NCBI RefSeq assembly: GCF_000016325.1
Contig: NC_009436.1
Span: 3,224,001 to 3,288,000 of the forward strand
Reading direction: 5' to 3'
Source: Enterobacter sp. 638
Lineage (GTDB): Bacteria > Pseudomonadota > Gammaproteobacteria > Enterobacterales > Enterobacteriaceae
Length of the DNA: 64,000 nt
Under the pieces are notes generated by a model. It did not search any database, was not told the DNA's origin, and saw only the letters and a list, made by a program, of their open reading frames with translations. The position numbers and the translations under genes were made by a program. This document shows, piece after piece, positions 1-10,181 of this stretch. The first letter of the stretch is position 1. Each line of letters begins with the position of its first letter.

Positions 1-873
1 ACGATTCGTGACGGCATGCTGTTTGGTCGCGGTGCGGCTGACATGAAAGGCTCGCTGGCTGCGATGGTGGTGGCCGCCGAACGTTTCGTCGCCCAGCATC
101 CAAACCACAAAAACCGTCTTGCATTCCTGATCACGTCCGATGAAGAAGCCAGCGCCAAAAATGGCACGGTGAGAGTCGTTGAAACGCTGATGGAACGCCA
201 CGAACGCCTGGATTATTGTCTGGTAGGCGAACCGTCCAGCACCGAAGTCGTGGGCGATGTGGTGAAAAATGGCCGTCGCGGCTCGCTAACCTGCAACCTG
301 ACGATTCACGGTGTGCAAGGCCACGTCGCGTATCCGCATCTTGCCGATAACCCGGTGCATCGCGCTGCGCCCATGCTGAATGAGCTGGTTAATATCGAAT
401 GGGATAAAGGCAACGAATTCTTCCCGCCGACCAGCATGCAGATTGCAAATCTTCAGGCGGGTACGGGCAGCAACAACGTGATCCCCGGTGATTTCTCCGT
501 ACAGTTCAACTTCCGTTTCAGCACGGAATTGACCGACGAAATGATTAAAAGCCGCGTCGTCGCTCTACTGGAAAAATACGAATTGCGCTATTCCGTGGAC
601 TGGTGGCTGTCGGGCCAGCCGTTCCTGACCCAGCGCGGCAAGCTGGTCGATGCGGTGGTTAACGCCATCGCGCACTATAATGAAATTAAACCGCAACTGC
701 TGACAACGGGCGGCACATCAGACGGACGCTTTATCGCCCGTATGGGTGCGCAGGTTGTCGAACTGGGACCAGTGAACGCCACCATTCATAAAATCAATGA
801 ATGCGTGAATGCGGCTGATTTGCAGCTACTGGCGCGTATGTATCAACGTATCATGGAGCAACTCGTCGCCTGA
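1..873 (+). CDS. dapE: succinyl-diaminopimelate desuccinylase DapE, 3' part
   Basis: Hydrolyses N-succinyl-LL-2,6-diaminopimelate to succinate and LL-diaminopimelate in the lysine and peptidoglycan precursor pathway; a cytoplasmic di-zinc M20 peptidase. The reading frame is open from base 1, so the N-terminal part (roughly 85 residues by comparison with the usual 375) lies outside the window. The visible part has the GRGAADMKG block carrying the bridging metal aspartate, the SDEEA segment with the catalytic and metal glutamates, a central dimerisation domain, and the C-terminal HKINEC metal histidine. ypfN follows after a short gap, as in E. coli. Identity is near certain; only the start is missing. 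Confidence 0.97.
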   Translation, partial: TIRDGMLFGRGAADMKGSLAAMVVAAERFVAQHPNHKNRLAFLITSDEEASAKNGTVRVVETLMERHERLDYCLVGEPSSTEVVGDVVKNGRRGSLTCNLTIHGVQGHVAYPHLADNPVHRAAPMLNELVNIEWDKGNEFFPPTSMQIANLQAGTGSNNVIPGDFSVQFNFRFSTELTDEMIKSRVVALLEKYELRYSVDWWLSGQPFLTQRGKLVDAVVNAIAHYNEIKPQLLTTGGTSDGRFIARMGAQVVELGPVNATIHKINECVNAADLQLLARMYQRIMEQLVA

Positions 874-898
874 CGATGGCTCTGAGAAGGAATAGCGA

Positions 899-1096
899 AT
901 GGACTGGCTCAGTAAATACTGGTGGATTTTGGTGTTAGTGTTTCTGGTAGGCGTCTTACTTAACGTCATCAAAGATCTTAAGCGCGTTGATCATAAAAAG
1001 TTTCTCGCCAACAAGCCCGAACTTCCACCACATCGTGACTTCAACGATAAGTGGGACGATGACGACAACTGGCCGAAGAAAGACCAGAAGAAATAA
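899..1096 (+). CDS. ypfN: YpfN, UPF0370 small membrane protein
   Basis: A 65-residue protein with one N-terminal hydrophobic segment (about residues 7-24, [17 protein letters not shown]) and a highly charged tail rich in D, K and W ([13 protein letters not shown]). This layout matches the YpfN/UPF0370 family, whose function is not established. A GAAGGAAT ribosome site precedes the ATG. It lies just downstream of dapE in the same direction and is probably co-transcribed with it. A perfect 12-bp hairpin closes the unit. Confidence 0.9.
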   Translation: MDWLSKYWWILVLVFLVGVLLNVIKDLKRVDHKKFLANKPELPPHRDFNDKWDDDDNWPKKDQKK

Positions 1097-1104
1097 TCGT
1101 TTTA

Positions 1105-1132
1105 TTTCCTCTCTCCGCCAGGAGAGAGGAAA
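1105..1132. terminator. 12-bp perfect hairpin between convergent ypfN and ypfH
   Basis: TTTCCTCTCTCC and GGAGAGAGGAAA form a perfect 12-bp stem with a GCCA loop, placed between two converging genes. A clear U-tract is seen on neither side, although the leftward side is AT-rich, so a bidirectional terminator is inferred from position and stem strength. Confidence 0.6.
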
Positions 1133-1138
1133 GCCACA

Positions 1139-1834
1139 TCACAAAAACTCTACGATATCGTCGTCATTCGGCTTACCGCCGCTCAGCGCTTCGTCGAAAT
1201 AATGCTTCGGCACGGTAAAGCGCAGATGATCAAGCGCAAACTGCATGCTGCGATCGTCAATCGCATGGCCCAGCTCATCAACGATATCCAGCGTCACGTC
1301 CCCGCCTTCACGAATCAACGCTTCCTGTGCCGCAATCGCGTGAGAAAGTTCGATGACCCGATCCTCACCACCGTGGATCAAGTGGATCGTCGTCGATGTG
1401 GTCGACGTTTTCGGTAGCGTTGCGAAGCGACCGTTAAACGCAATCACGCGTGACACCAGGCCTGGCTCGGTTTTTACACTCTCCAGCGACATAATTGCCC
1501 CCTGAGAAAAACCAATCAGCGCGGTGGCCGCTGCGCCAACGCCGCTCTGTTTTTGCCAGTAACGCACCGTATCAAGAAACGTCGGCATTATGGCGTCAAT
1601 ACGCGCCTGACGATTTTCTTCCGTCACACCCTGCACCGAAAACCACTGGCGTCCATTTGGACCGCACGGCTCAACGCCGCCCACGCTGACGATCAGCGCA
1701 TCGGGGAAAATGGGCGCAAACCAGCGTCCAATCTGCCCCATATTGGCGGCGTTATCGCCTACACCATGAAACAGCAGCAGCAATTGTTGCGCGGGTTTTT
1801 CGGGGCTTTGGACAACAAAATGGTCATGTTTCAT
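1139..1834 (-). CDS. ypfH: YpfH carboxylesterase / serine hydrolase
   Basis: An alpha/beta-hydrolase of 231 residues, close to the usual 232 for E. coli YpfH. It has the oxyanion-hole HGVGDN segment near residue 24, the nucleophile elbow GFSQGA near residue 109, an aspartate in the HGGEDRVI segment and a histidine in ELGHAIDDR, which together make a plausible Ser-Asp-His triad. The family belongs to the phospholipase/carboxylesterase group and acts on short acyl esters in vitro; the physiological substrate is unknown. It converges on ypfN and is followed, reading leftward, by the intergenic hairpin. Confidence 0.93.
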   Translation of the reverse strand: MKHDHFVVQSPEKPAQQLLLLFHGVGDNAANMGQIGRWFAPIFPDALIVSVGGVEPCGPNGRQWFSVQGVTEENRQARIDAIMPTFLDTVRYWQKQSGVGAAATALIGFSQGAIMSLESVKTEPGLVSRVIAFNGRFATLPKTSTTSTTIHLIHGGEDRVIELSHAIAAQEALIREGGDVTLDIVDELGHAIDDRSMQFALDHLRFTVPKHYFDEALSGGKPNDDDIVEFL

Positions 1835-1908
1835 GGCAGTCTCCTTGATTCGATACGATGGATTTTACGCCTCCGGGAGGTAATCACCATGCCACTTTAC
1901 TGAAGGAG

Positions 1909-3939
1909 TCATTGAAAAAATTGCCATTGCAAAATGTCACTTTTAAGCTGTTGGCTACGCTGAATATCCAGTGAATCAAGGGCCTGATGCGCCTCACAAC
2001 GCTGCATTGCGAGTAACTGTTTGCGCCCCTGAAGCGAAAGCTCCGCGCACAGCTGGGCATCATCGCGTTGACTTTCAATTTTCCCACGCAGGGCAGGAAG
2101 CGGCAGATCCACCGCCAGCAGTAATCGTGTAAGCGCCGCCGCAGACGTGGCGAATGGCCGATGGGCGAAAGCAAAGCCTCCCAGCTCAAGCCAGTCATCA
2201 TTATTAAGAATAGGTTCCCACGCCTCATCCACGGGGATCTTTTCACCGTTCCATCTCTCAATGATTCGGGCATCACGGCATAAGCGCTGATGCTCCTGCA
2301 CGCAAAGCGCCCTACCCGCCTCGCTTATCGGCAGCAGCGCCATTGCGGTGTAACACCCGCTGCTGGCATCACGATGTGTGCCCATCCGCACCAGAACAAA
2401 CCCGCAGCGCTGCCAGAATCGCCATAGCTCATCGGTGAAACCAAAGCTGACGGAAAGATAATCCTGCTGAATATGCTTACTCGCGCCCGCGATAAGCGCC
2501 TGACCAATGCCCTCGCGCTGACGCCTCGGATGCACGGCCACGCGAGTAATACGTCGCCCGATAAGCGTAGCCGCTAACGGTGAACCGCCGTGAGCCGCCA
2601 GCGACTGTGCCACCAGATTGCCGCGTGGTCGCCGATATCCCGCCCATACCGCCTGGCTGAGCGCCGTGCTCAAACCGCCTTCATCCACCAGCCACAGTGC
2701 GCCAATAAGTTTTTCTGCGGCGCGGGCAATGGCGAAATGCTGCCCCGGCGCGTCCATCATCCGGCGTAAATCGAGCGGCGAAGTGCGATAGTGAGCAGAA
2801 CACAGCAGTTTATAGATATCAGCGGCGAGATCCGGATGGCTCTCCCACAACAGCTGTCCGAGCGCGGTGACCTGTGCTACATCGTCAGGGATCGCATTAA
2901 GGGTTTCATCATCAAACAGCAGCGCGTTGCTTACCACGCGTTCCAGCGGGCACCCTGCCGCCCAGCGCACGGGCGTCGTGAGGGTGAAATAATGCAAGTG
3001 CGCAAAACGTGCGCAGAATTTCAGTAAAAACCCGCGTCCAGTGCCTTCATAACCCTGCACTGTTGTGGTCAGCAGCACCCGCGAAAAACGAGAAACAAGC
3101 TGTTCAAGCAGCGGGCCAGGAATGGCGGCCGCTTCATCAACCACCAGCCAGTCGGCGCGTTCATCAGAGGCTAACAACGCATCTGGCGCGACAAAACGGA
3201 AGTTGTCCCCGGCAAAACGCGCGATAACGTCAGTAGCGCCTTTCGCGGGTGCGGTGACAATTGCGCGGCCTTCCACGCGTTGTAGCAGCATTCCGGCCAG
3301 CGCCGATTTTCCTCGCCCACGCGCTGCGGTGACGACCGCGACCCCAGCACTCATCTGTGTGAGGGCATTTAGAATGTCGGCCTGTTCGCGCAGCGGATCA
3401 CCGCTGGCAGGGTGCCAGTCGGGAAACGGTGGACGGCTTGCTATTTTGAGTGGCTGATGTTGCTGCCAGACAATGACGTCAGGATCGGCGGTGATCACCC
3501 GACAAAAATGGTGAACAAAATGCGGCGTGGCAATGGGCTCTGCGCTGTCGCTCCAGCGAAGGGAATCGGCATCGGCCTTTTCAGGCCAGAGGGAGAGAGG
3601 CGGAACCAGCAGCACCAGCAAACTGCCTGCGCGTAAGGTGCCGCTCAAGGCCGCAAATGCCGCGACGTCAAAACCGTCGCGGGCATCAAAAATAGCGTGA
3701 AGATATTCGCGCCCGAGCAGGCTTTTCAGATTCTGTGGCGCACAACAGGGCTCGACAGATGTTTCGTTACCGACCCACAGCCAGTCACCTTGCAATTGAT
3801 CGCGTAGCGCCAGAGAGTGCGTTTGTGACCAGTCGTCATCACCGCTCAGTAGCAGCAATCGTCGATGGCCTGACTGCGCAAGCTTAGCGGTCACGTCTTC
3901 AAGCGGCCTACCTGTCTCATCCCTGACACGCACCGTCAC
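1909..3939 (-). CDS. tmcA: tRNA(Met) cytidine acetyltransferase TmcA
   Basis: Makes N4-acetylcytidine at the wobble base C34 of elongator tRNA-Met, using acetyl-CoA and ATP/GTP. The 676-residue protein shows the family layout: an N-terminal DUF1726 region, an RNA-helicase-like ATPase with a Walker [12 protein letters not shown] at about residues 204-214 and a DEAA box near residue 268, then a GNAT acetyltransferase domain with the [11 protein letters not shown] acetyl-CoA loop, and a C-terminal tRNA-binding tail. The chosen start is the GTG that overlaps the ypfJ stop as GTGA (3936-3939), indicating translational coupling. The first ~20 residues diverge from the E. coli protein. Confidence 0.94.
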   Translation of the reverse strand: MTVRVRDETGRPLEDVTAKLAQSGHRRLLLLSGDDDWSQTHSLALRDQLQGDWLWVGNETSVEPCCAPQNLKSLLGREYLHAIFDARDGFDVAAFAALSGTLRAGSLLVLLVPPLSLWPEKADADSLRWSDSAEPIATPHFVHHFCRVITADPDVIVWQQHQPLKIASRPPFPDWHPASGDPLREQADILNALTQMSAGVAVVTAARGRGKSALAGMLLQRVEGRAIVTAPAKGATDVIARFAGDNFRFVAPDALLASDERADWLVVDEAAAIPGPLLEQLVSRFSRVLLTTTVQGYEGTGRGFLLKFCARFAHLHYFTLTTPVRWAAGCPLERVVSNALLFDDETLNAIPDDVAQVTALGQLLWESHPDLAADIYKLLCSAHYRTSPLDLRRMMDAPGQHFAIARAAEKLIGALWLVDEGGLSTALSQAVWAGYRRPRGNLVAQSLAAHGGSPLAATLIGRRITRVAVHPRRQREGIGQALIAGASKHIQQDYLSVSFGFTDELWRFWQRCGFVLVRMGTHRDASSGCYTAMALLPISEAGRALCVQEHQRLCRDARIIERWNGEKIPVDEAWEPILNNDDWLELGGFAFAHRPFATSAAALTRLLLAVDLPLPALRGKIESQRDDAQLCAELSLQGRKQLLAMQRCEAHQALDSLDIQRSQQLKSDILQWQFFQ

Positions 3940-4805
3940 ATGGCTTTACCGAAGGTGTTGCATTGCGAAGGGTCACCGCTGGCGAAACCGCGTTTAAACC
4001 AGCTGTAACGTTCTTCTGAAGTGCCATGGGTAAAACTGTCCGGAACAACGCGCCCCTGACTCTGCTGTTGCAGACGGTCGTCGCCGATAGCCTGTGCGGC
4101 GTTGAGTGCCTCTTCGAGATCGCCGGATTCCAGCACGCCCTGCTGCTGCATGCTATGGCCCCATACGCCCGCAAAGCAGTCAGCCTGCAGCTCCATTTTC
4201 ACGGAAAGCCGGTTGGCTTCGACCTGCGATGCATTTTGCTGAAGCTGACGAACTTTCGGTTCAATACCGAGCAGTTTCTGCACGTGGTGGCCGACTTCAT
4301 GCGCGATCACGTAGCCCTGGGCGAAATCACCGTCCGCGCCGAGCTTGCGTTTCATGTCGTCATAGAAAGAGAGGTCGATGTACACGGTGCTGTCTGCCGG
4401 GCAATAGAAAGGCCCCATCACCGATTGGCCCGTACCGCAGCCAGTGCGGGTTGCGCCGCGATACATCACCAGCTTGGGTTGCTGATAGGTGCGTCCCATT
4501 TTTTCGAACTGCTGACCCCAGGTGTCTTCCGTCGTCGCCAGAATGACAGAGGTAAATTTTGCGGCTTCATCTTCATTCGGGCTGATGGAGCGCGGAGAAG
4601 TTTGCTGTTGCTGAACGGGGTCTCCGGTGATTAATCCCGTCAAATCAACGCCGTAGTAACCCGCGACCAGTACAATGGCGAGCAGAATAATGCCACCCTT
4701 TCCGCCAGGTAGACGCATACCGCCGCCGCCCATCGATGGGCCACCGCCGCCATTGCTGCGCCTGTCTTCTACATTGTCACTTTCACGACGCCCTTGCCAG
4801 CGCAT
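3936..4805 (-). CDS. ypfJ: YpfJ putative neutral zinc metallopeptidase
   Basis: About 289 residues, against 287 in E. coli. A glycine-rich N-terminus ([11 protein letters not shown]) precedes one transmembrane segment ([19 protein letters not shown], about residues 37-55) and a metallopeptidase domain with HEVGHH near residue 168. The function of this family is not established; membrane anchoring with an exported or cytoplasmic peptidase domain is inferred. The ATG giving MRWQGRR is preferred to an in-frame GTG two codons upstream because it matches the family start. The stop overlaps the tmcA start by 4 bases. Confidence 0.9.
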   Translation of the reverse strand: MRWQGRRESDNVEDRRSNGGGGPSMGGGGMRLPGGKGGIILLAIVLVAGYYGVDLTGLITGDPVQQQQTSPRSISPNEDEAAKFTSVILATTEDTWGQQFEKMGRTYQQPKLVMYRGATRTGCGTGQSVMGPFYCPADSTVYIDLSFYDDMKRKLGADGDFAQGYVIAHEVGHHVQKLLGIEPKVRQLQQNASQVEANRLSVKMELQADCFAGVWGHSMQQQGVLESGDLEEALNAAQAIGDDRLQQQSQGRVVPDSFTHGTSEERYSWFKRGFASGDPSQCNTFGKAM

Positions 4806-4886
4806 AACCACCTCGAATAAATTCCATCAATAATAGAGTGATCGTAGGCGGTTAGGGGCAGAATTACCATAGGAAACAGAGGTAAG

Positions 4887-4916
4887 ACGCCAAAGGATGT
4901 TTTCACCCTTTGGCGT
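4887..4916 (-). terminator. probable terminator downstream of purC
   Basis: ACGCCAAAGG (4887-4896) pairs with CCTTTGGCGT (4907-4916) just after the purC stop on the minus strand. There is no strong U-tract, so this may need another factor or simply stabilise the 3' end. Confidence 0.5.
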
Positions 4917-4929
4917 GAGTCGGGAGGAT

Positions 4930-5643
4930 TTAGTCGAGCTTAACGCCCAGACGATGGGCAACCGCTTCATAGGCTTCAATCAGGCCACCCAGGCTCTGAC
5001 GGAAACGGTCTTTGTCCATTTTATCCAGCGTCTCTTTGTCCCACAGACGGCTACCGTCCGGAGAAAACTCATCGCCCAGCACCACTTCGCCTTTATAGAG
5101 ACCGAACTCCAGCTTGAAATCGACCAGGATCAGACCGGCATCGTCAAACAGCTTTTTCAGGACGTCGTTGGCTTTGAAGGTCAGCTCTTGCATACGCGCC
5201 AGGTTTTCTTTGCTCACCCAGCCAAAGGTTTCGCAGTAGGATTCGTTCACCATCGGATCGTGCATTTCGTCATTTTTCAGGAACAAATCAAACAACGGTG
5301 GGTTCAGCTCGATGCCTTCTTCAATACCCAGACGCTTCACCAGGGAGCCTGCGGCACGGTTACGGACCACACATTCAACCGGAACCATATCCAGTTTTTT
5401 GACCAGACATTCCGTATCGGACAGCAACGCTTCCATTTGAGTCGGAATGCCCGCGTCAGCCAGTTTGCTCATAATGAAATGGTTGAACTTGTTGTTCACC
5501 ATGCCTTTACGGTCGAACTGCTCAATGCGTGCGCCATCTCCTGCTGACGTATCATTGCGGAACTCGAGCACCAACAGATCCGGGTTTTCCGTGCTGTATA
5601 CGGTCTTCGCTTTGCCACGATACAACTCAGCTTGCTTCTGCAT
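4930..5643 (-). CDS. purC: phosphoribosylaminoimidazole-succinocarboxamide synthase PurC
   Basis: Joins CAIR and aspartate, with ATP, to give SAICAR in de novo purine synthesis. The 237 residues match the usual length of the bacterial single-domain SAICAR synthase. It opens with [16 protein letters not shown], the conserved nucleotide-binding start, and carries VVRNRAAGS and the LVDFKLEFG metal/substrate segment. It lies downstream of bamC in the same direction but is separated from it by a strong terminator, and has its own promoter region with a PurR-box-like operator, so it is probably expressed as a PurR-repressed unit. Confidence 0.97.
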   Translation of the reverse strand: MQKQAELYRGKAKTVYSTENPDLLVLEFRNDTSAGDGARIEQFDRKGMVNNKFNHFIMSKLADAGIPTQMEALLSDTECLVKKLDMVPVECVVRNRAAGSLVKRLGIEEGIELNPPLFDLFLKNDEMHDPMVNESYCETFGWVSKENLARMQELTFKANDVLKKLFDDAGLILVDFKLEFGLYKGEVVLGDEFSPDGSRLWDKETLDKMDKDRFRQSLGGLIEAYEAVAHRLGVKLD

Positions 5644-5695
5644 CTTGATTACTCCTGGTGTGATGATTTGTGTTCAAAACTGGGGATATTATGCC

Positions 5696-5711
5696 ACGCA
5701 CACGTTTGCGT
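5696..5711 (-). promoter_or_regulatory. PurR operator upstream of purC
   Basis: On the minus strand the 16-mer reads ACGCAAACGTGTGCGT, nearly identical to the PurR consensus ACGCAAACGTTTGCGT. A CATAAT -10-like hexamer follows directly downstream, so bound repressor would block the promoter. Confidence 0.85.
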
Positions 5712-5722
5712 GGCACTAAAAT

Positions 5723-5750
5723 AAAAAGGGCTGGATTAACCAGCCCTTCT
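5723..5750 (-). terminator. Rho-independent terminator after bamC
   Basis: AAGGGCTGG and CCAGCCCTT form a 9-bp stem with a 5-base loop. Read leftward from the bamC stop, the stem is followed by TTTTTAT. It separates the dapA-bamC unit from purC. Confidence 0.85.
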
Positions 5751-5753
5751 TTT

Positions 5754-6788
5754 TTATTTGCTGAATGCCGCCTGGAAGACAGCGACCAGCGCATCGTTCT
5801 GCGACTGGGTCAGCGTGTGACCTTTCGGATCGATAAACTGCAAGCTGCTGCGGTTATCGAGGTCACCGACCTGAATTTTGTAATCGCCTGAGACCAGTCC
5901 TGGATCGGTTGCGCCCAGTGCCTGCCATCCGCTGTCCGAAAGTGGCTTATAGGTCGCCGTGATGCTGCCCGTAGAACGGGTGCTATCACTGACTTTCATG
6001 CCCACTTTTTCAAGCGTGGCTGGCAGACGCTGCCATGTCTGGTTGAACGGTGCACGCACCACCAGCATTGGCAGACCCGTATCATCCGCGGCGCTTTGTA
6101 CGTCGAACGTAACACCACTGCGGCTTTGTGCGGAGTTTGCTGCATCGGTCGCAGTTTTATCCAGCCCAGTAGCAATCACATTCATCATTTCAGTGCTGTA
6201 GCGCTGCAATGAGGAAGCGTCAGCAACAGGCTTGCCAGCCTGCTCAAGGTTCAGCAGTTTGACCGCGACAGCCTGCTGATAACCCTGTGGTTTCACAGAG
6301 ACCTGATAACGACCACGGTACTGCTGATCTTCATCAAGACGGTTCCACTCGATCCAGTCGGTGGTCAGCGTCTGGCTGGCATCATCGCGTTTATCAATCG
6401 TGTAATTCTTCGACTGAATCACGCTCACAACCTGCGGCCAAAGCGTGTTGCTGCGGTTGTTTTCAACCAGCAGCGTCGCGGTATCACCCGTAAACTGGGT
6501 GCGCGCACCGCTCACCAGTGCCAACGGCTGTGCAGGTGGGCGAATATCAAGCGCCTTACCCACAGCACCGCTGCCGTTAGTGACAGGAATGTTGTAATCG
6601 CCGTTCTGAACCGGCAGGATCATACCCGCTGGGGAATGAAGTTCAGCAAGCGGGGCTGCATCCAGATAGGATTCATCACCGCTCACCTGGCGCTTGTAGC
6701 GCGAGTCTGAACTACAGGCAGCGAGCAGCATAACAAGCGAAACACCCGCAACCTTCACCAGGCGCGTTTTCTGTACTGAGTAAGCCAT
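5754..6788 (-). CDS. bamC: outer membrane assembly lipoprotein BamC
   Basis: Lipoprotein of the BAM complex that inserts beta-barrel proteins into the outer membrane. It starts [18 protein letters not shown] and has a lipobox LLAAC with the lipidated cysteine near residue 25, followed by the flexible SSDSRYKRQ tail that binds BamD. Two helix-grip domains follow, giving 344 residues as in E. coli. The ATG at 6788 is preferred over a TTG one codon upstream on family agreement. dapA lies about 16 bases upstream, so dapA-bamC are very probably co-transcribed. Confidence 0.96.
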   Translation of the reverse strand: MAYSVQKTRLVKVAGVSLVMLLAACSSDSRYKRQVSGDESYLDAAPLAELHSPAGMILPVQNGDYNIPVTNGSGAVGKALDIRPPAQPLALVSGARTQFTGDTATLLVENNRSNTLWPQVVSVIQSKNYTIDKRDDASQTLTTDWIEWNRLDEDQQYRGRYQVSVKPQGYQQAVAVKLLNLEQAGKPVADASSLQRYSTEMMNVIATGLDKTATDAANSAQSRSGVTFDVQSAADDTGLPMLVVRAPFNQTWQRLPATLEKVGMKVSDSTRSTGSITATYKPLSDSGWQALGATDPGLVSGDYKIQVGDLDNRSSLQFIDPKGHTLTQSQNDALVAVFQAAFSK

Positions 6789-6804
6789 CAAATCTCCCTA
6801 AACT

Positions 6805-7683
6805 CTACAGCAAACCGGCATGCTTCAGCGCCCCGGCAACCACATCACGACCATGGTCGGTGATAGGGGTCATCGGCAGACGCAGCGTATCGGTTGCTAC
6901 AAGTCCCAACTCCTTACATGCCCATTTCACTGGGATCGGATTGGGTTCGACAAATAATTTTGTGTGCAGCGGCATTAGACGCTGGTTAATCACGCGCGCT
7001 TCATCGAAATGACCCGCCGCAGCCAGTTTGCACATTTCAGCCATATCGCGCGCCGCCACGTTAGTGGTAACGGAAATCACGCCATGGCCGCCGAGCTGCA
7101 TAAAGTCCAGCGCGGTCGCATCATCACCACTGAGCAGAATAAAGTCGTCTGAAACCAGCTCTTTGATCTGATGAACGCGGCTTAAGTTCCCGGTCGCCTC
7201 TTTAATTGCGATAATATTTTTAACTTTCGAGAGACGGCCTACCGTTTCAGGCAGCATATCGCAGCCAGTACGTGACGGCACATTATACAGAATTTGTGGC
7301 AAGTCAGTATGTTCAGCGATGGCTTTGAAGTGCTGGAAGAGACCTTCCTGCGTCGGGCGATTGTAGTAAGGCGTCACCGTCAGACAGCCGACAATGCCGC
7401 TATTGTTGAAACGCTGCGTTAGGCTAATAGCCTCAGCGGTGGCGTTTGCACCGGTACCGGCAATCACCGGGATACGCCCGTCAGCCAGTTCCACGGTCAT
7501 CATCACCACATCACCGTGCTCATCGTGGCTCAGGGTGGCGGATTCTCCGGTAGTCCCTACCGAAACGATCGCCGCAGTCCCGTTGGCGACATGGTAATCA
7601 ATCAGTTTTTTCAGGCTTGACCGGCAGACATTACCTTTCTCATCCATCGGCGTAACAAGCGCAACAATACTTCCCGTGAACAT
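6805..7683 (-). CDS. dapA: 4-hydroxy-tetrahydrodipicolinate synthase DapA
   Basis: Condenses pyruvate with aspartate semialdehyde, the first committed step of the diaminopimelate/lysine pathway. The 292-residue (beta/alpha)8 enzyme carries the TTGESATL substrate loop, YNVPSRTG with the catalytic tyrosine, and IKEATGN with the Schiff-base lysine. The start giving [13 protein letters not shown] is chosen because it matches the family and has an AGAGGA ribosome site; an upstream in-frame start would add six unsupported residues. It heads a unit with bamC and is divergent from gcvR. Confidence 0.97.
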   Translation of the reverse strand: MFTGSIVALVTPMDEKGNVCRSSLKKLIDYHVANGTAAIVSVGTTGESATLSHDEHGDVVMMTVELADGRIPVIAGTGANATAEAISLTQRFNNSGIVGCLTVTPYYNRPTQEGLFQHFKAIAEHTDLPQILYNVPSRTGCDMLPETVGRLSKVKNIIAIKEATGNLSRVHQIKELVSDDFILLSGDDATALDFMQLGGHGVISVTTNVAARDMAEMCKLAAAGHFDEARVINQRLMPLHTKLFVEPNPIPVKWACKELGLVATDTLRLPMTPITDHGRDVVAGALKHAGLL

Positions 7684-7827
7684 GGGCCATCCTCTGTGCA
7701 AACAAGATTCTCAATGGTACGTTTGGAACTGCAATAAAAGCAAGCGACGTAAGGCGTCCAGGCTGTTGTATGCATGTTTTTTTTATGCTTTCCTTAGAAC
7801 ACTTGACCACGCAAAGGAAGAACAGGT

Positions 7828-8388
7828 TTGACAACCTCATCACAACATTACCTGGTTATCACTGCGCTGGGTGCTGACAGAGCCGGTATTGTGAACACCA
7901 TCACCCGCCACGTCAGCAGTTGCGGCTGCAATATCGAAGACAGCCGCCTTGCGATGCTTGGCGATGAGTTTACGTTTATTATGCTGCTTTCCGGGACCTG
8001 GAACGCGATCACGCTCATCGAATCGACGCTGCCGCTCAAGGGCGCTGAGCTGGATTTACTGATTGTCATGAAGCGTACCACCGCGCATCCGCGCCCAGCG
8101 ATGCCAGCGACAGTGTGGGTTCAGGTTGAAGTCACCGACTCCCCGCATTTGATTGAACGCTTTACGGCACTTTTTGACAGCCATCAAATGAACATTGCTG
8201 AACTGGTATCGCGTACACAGCCAGGTGCCACGCCAAAACTGTTTATTCAGATTACCGCGCACAGCCCCGCGTCACAGGATGCATCAAATATTGAGCAGTC
8301 ATTCAAAGCGCTCTGTACAGAACTCAATGCGCAAGGCAGTATAAACGTCGTAGATTATTCACAGCACGAACAGGATGGAGTTGAGTAA
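7828..8388 (+). CDS. gcvR: glycine cleavage system regulator GcvR (TTG start)
   Basis: Accessory repressor that acts through GcvA on the gcv glycine-cleavage operon. The 186-residue protein has two ACT-like halves, the first beginning SSQHYLVITALGADRAGIVN and the second around VWVQVEVTDSPHLIERF. The start codon is TTG, preceded by AAAGGAAG at good spacing; no ATG upstream preserves the family N-terminus. The stop overlaps the bcp ATG by one base (TAATG), indicating translational coupling. Confidence 0.93.
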   Translation: MTTSSQHYLVITALGADRAGIVNTITRHVSSCGCNIEDSRLAMLGDEFTFIMLLSGTWNAITLIESTLPLKGAELDLLIVMKRTTAHPRPAMPATVWVQVEVTDSPHLIERFTALFDSHQMNIAELVSRTQPGATPKLFIQITAHSPASQDASNIEQSFKALCTELNAQGSINVVDYSQHEQDGVE

Positions 8389-8858
8389 TGAATCCACTGA
8401 AAGCCGGTGACATCGCACCGAAATTTAGCCTGCCCGATCAAGACGGCGAGCAAGTAAATTTGACCGACTTCCAGGGACAGCGCGTTCTGGTCTATTTTTA
8501 CCCGAAGGCCATGACCCCAGGCTGTACCGTACAGGCTTGCGGTTTACGCGATAACATGGACGATCTAAAAAAAGCGGGCGTTGACGTGCTGGGTATCAGC
8601 ACCGACAAGTCAGAAAAACTGTCACGTTTTGCCGAAAAAGAGCTGCTGAACTTCACGCTACTGTCTGACGAAGACCATCAGGTCTGCGAGCAGTTTGGCA
8701 TCTGGGGTGAGAAGACCTTTATGGGCAAAACTTACGACGGCATCCATCGCATTAGTTTCTTGATCGGTGCAGATGGCAAAATTGAACATGTATTTGACGA
8801 TTTTAAAACCAGCAACCACCACGATGTGGTCCTGGCCTGGTTAAAAGAAAACGCCTGA
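8388..8858 (+). CDS. bcp: thioredoxin-dependent thiol peroxidase Bcp (PrxQ type)
   Basis: Reduces hydrogen peroxide and organic hydroperoxides using thioredoxin. At 156 residues it has the peroxidatic motif PGCTVQACG, in which the first cysteine (about residue 46) is peroxidatic and the second (about 51) is resolving, the atypical 2-Cys PrxQ arrangement. It follows gcvR with a one-base overlap and ends at a strong hairpin terminator. In E. coli K-12 the hyf hydrogenase-4 cluster follows; here perM is the direct neighbour. Confidence 0.96.
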   Translation: MNPLKAGDIAPKFSLPDQDGEQVNLTDFQGQRVLVYFYPKAMTPGCTVQACGLRDNMDDLKKAGVDVLGISTDKSEKLSRFAEKELLNFTLLSDEDHQVCEQFGIWGEKTFMGKTYDGIHRISFLIGADGKIEHVFDDFKTSNHHDVVLAWLKENA

Positions 8859-8865
8859 AACCTAT

Positions 8866-8899
8866 AAAAAATCCCGGTTCACTGAACCGGGATTTTTTT
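8866..8899. terminator. bidirectional Rho-independent terminator between bcp and perM
   Basis: ATCCCGGTTC (8871-8880) pairs perfectly with GAACCGGGAT (8884-8893). A run of seven T follows on the plus strand and a matching A-run precedes it, so it serves both bcp and the convergent perM. Confidence 0.93.
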
Positions 8900-9959
8900 A
8901 CTCTTCTACTGCTGGCACATCCGGCCAGGCGTGAACCACCGCTTTGATAAGCGTGGCGAGCGGAATGGCGAAAAACACGCCCCAGAATCCCCACAAACCG
9001 CCGAAAATCACCACCGACAAAATAATCACCAGCGGATGCAAGTTGACCGCTTCCGAGAACAATACGGGCACCAGCAAGTTACCATCCAGCCCCTGAATAA
9101 TCAGATACACCGCGAAACAGCTCCAGAACTCGGTTCCCAGACCAAACTGGAACAGCGCCACGCCGATAACCGGAATCGTCACCACAAATGCGCCGATATA
9201 CGGAATCAGAACTGAGAAGCCCACCAGCACCGCCAGCAACAGTGAATAATTAAGCCCGAAGATCACAAAGCCAATCCAGGTGGCAACGCCAACCACAATC
9301 ATCTCCAGCACTTTGCCGCGAATGTAATTGGTGATCTGCTGATTCATCTCCTTCCAGACCTGTCCTGCCAGCCCACGATTACGTGGCAGAATACGACGCA
9401 CCGCGTTCAGCATCTGCTCTTTATCCTTCACCAGGAAAAAGACCATCAGCGGCACCAGCACAAGATACACGGCCAGCGTCAGCAGCCCGACCAGCGAGGC
9501 GAGCGAATATTTCACCACCGAATCGCCCATCGTCATGATGCGGGCGCGCATGTTTTCAGCCATCGCATCGATAATGCCGGCGTCCATCAGAGCCGGATAA
9601 CGCCGCGGCAACGTCGCAGAAAAATCGGACAGTTTATTCAGCATGCCCGGCATGTCGCGGATCAGGTTAATCCCCTGTTGCCACGCAATCGGTAGCACCA
9701 CAAACGACATGAGCAAAAGAATACCGACGAACAAAATGAGGACGATACTGCTTGCCCAGCGGCGAGAGCAGCCGATCTTTTCCAGACGAACCGTCGGCCA
9801 TTCGAGAAGATAAGCCAACACTAAGGCCACCAGCAAAGGTGCCAGCAGCCCGCTAAAGAAGAATAAAATACCAAATCCGGCGACCAGAATGACCAGCAAA
9901 GCAATGGCCTCGGGATCGCTGAAGCGGCGCCGATACCACTGCATTAACATTTCGAGCAT
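8898..9959 (-). CDS. perM: PerM, AI-2E family permease
   Basis: A 353-residue polytopic membrane protein starting MLEMLMQWYRRRFSDP, with about seven to eight hydrophobic segments: paired N-terminal helices at about residues 18-52, one near 70-90, and a C-terminal block from about 200 onward (VGVATWIGFVIFGL, LIPYIGAFVVTIPVIGVAL, VIILSVVIFGG). It belongs to the AI-2E/UPF0118 transporter family; the substrate of PerM itself is not established. It shares a terminator with bcp and is divergent from bepA. Confidence 0.9.
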   Translation of the reverse strand: MLEMLMQWYRRRFSDPEAIALLVILVAGFGILFFFSGLLAPLLVALVLAYLLEWPTVRLEKIGCSRRWASSIVLILFVGILLLMSFVVLPIAWQQGINLIRDMPGMLNKLSDFSATLPRRYPALMDAGIIDAMAENMRARIMTMGDSVVKYSLASLVGLLTLAVYLVLVPLMVFFLVKDKEQMLNAVRRILPRNRGLAGQVWKEMNQQITNYIRGKVLEMIVVGVATWIGFVIFGLNYSLLLAVLVGFSVLIPYIGAFVVTIPVIGVALFQFGLGTEFWSCFAVYLIIQGLDGNLLVPVLFSEAVNLHPLVIILSVVIFGGLWGFWGVFFAIPLATLIKAVVHAWPDVPAVEE

Positions 9960-10121
9960 ACAACCCTTCCCTGAATCGGATGGCGGGACTGAGAGGGCGA
10001 ATTGTATCTAACTGTCGCAAAAAAGACTTTCGCTTTTTGTATCTCACTCACGTTTAGCAAAAGCCGGGTGAATGGGATTTTCTTCACGCCTCAACACGGC
10101 TACACTCGCAGAGCAGTCGAA

Positions 10122-10144
10122 GGTGAACGATATACGGGTTCACC
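10122..10144. promoter_or_regulatory. inverted repeat in the bepA leader
   Basis: GGTGAAC and GTTCACC form a 7-bp inverted repeat with a 9-base spacer, about 40 bases before the bepA ATG. A TACACT -10-like hexamer lies a short way upstream, so the repeat would fall in the transcribed leader. It may be an operator or an RNA hairpin; the function is unknown. Confidence 0.35.
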
Positions 10145-10181
10145 GGTCAAATGAGCACATCCAAAATACAGGGCAGAGGCT

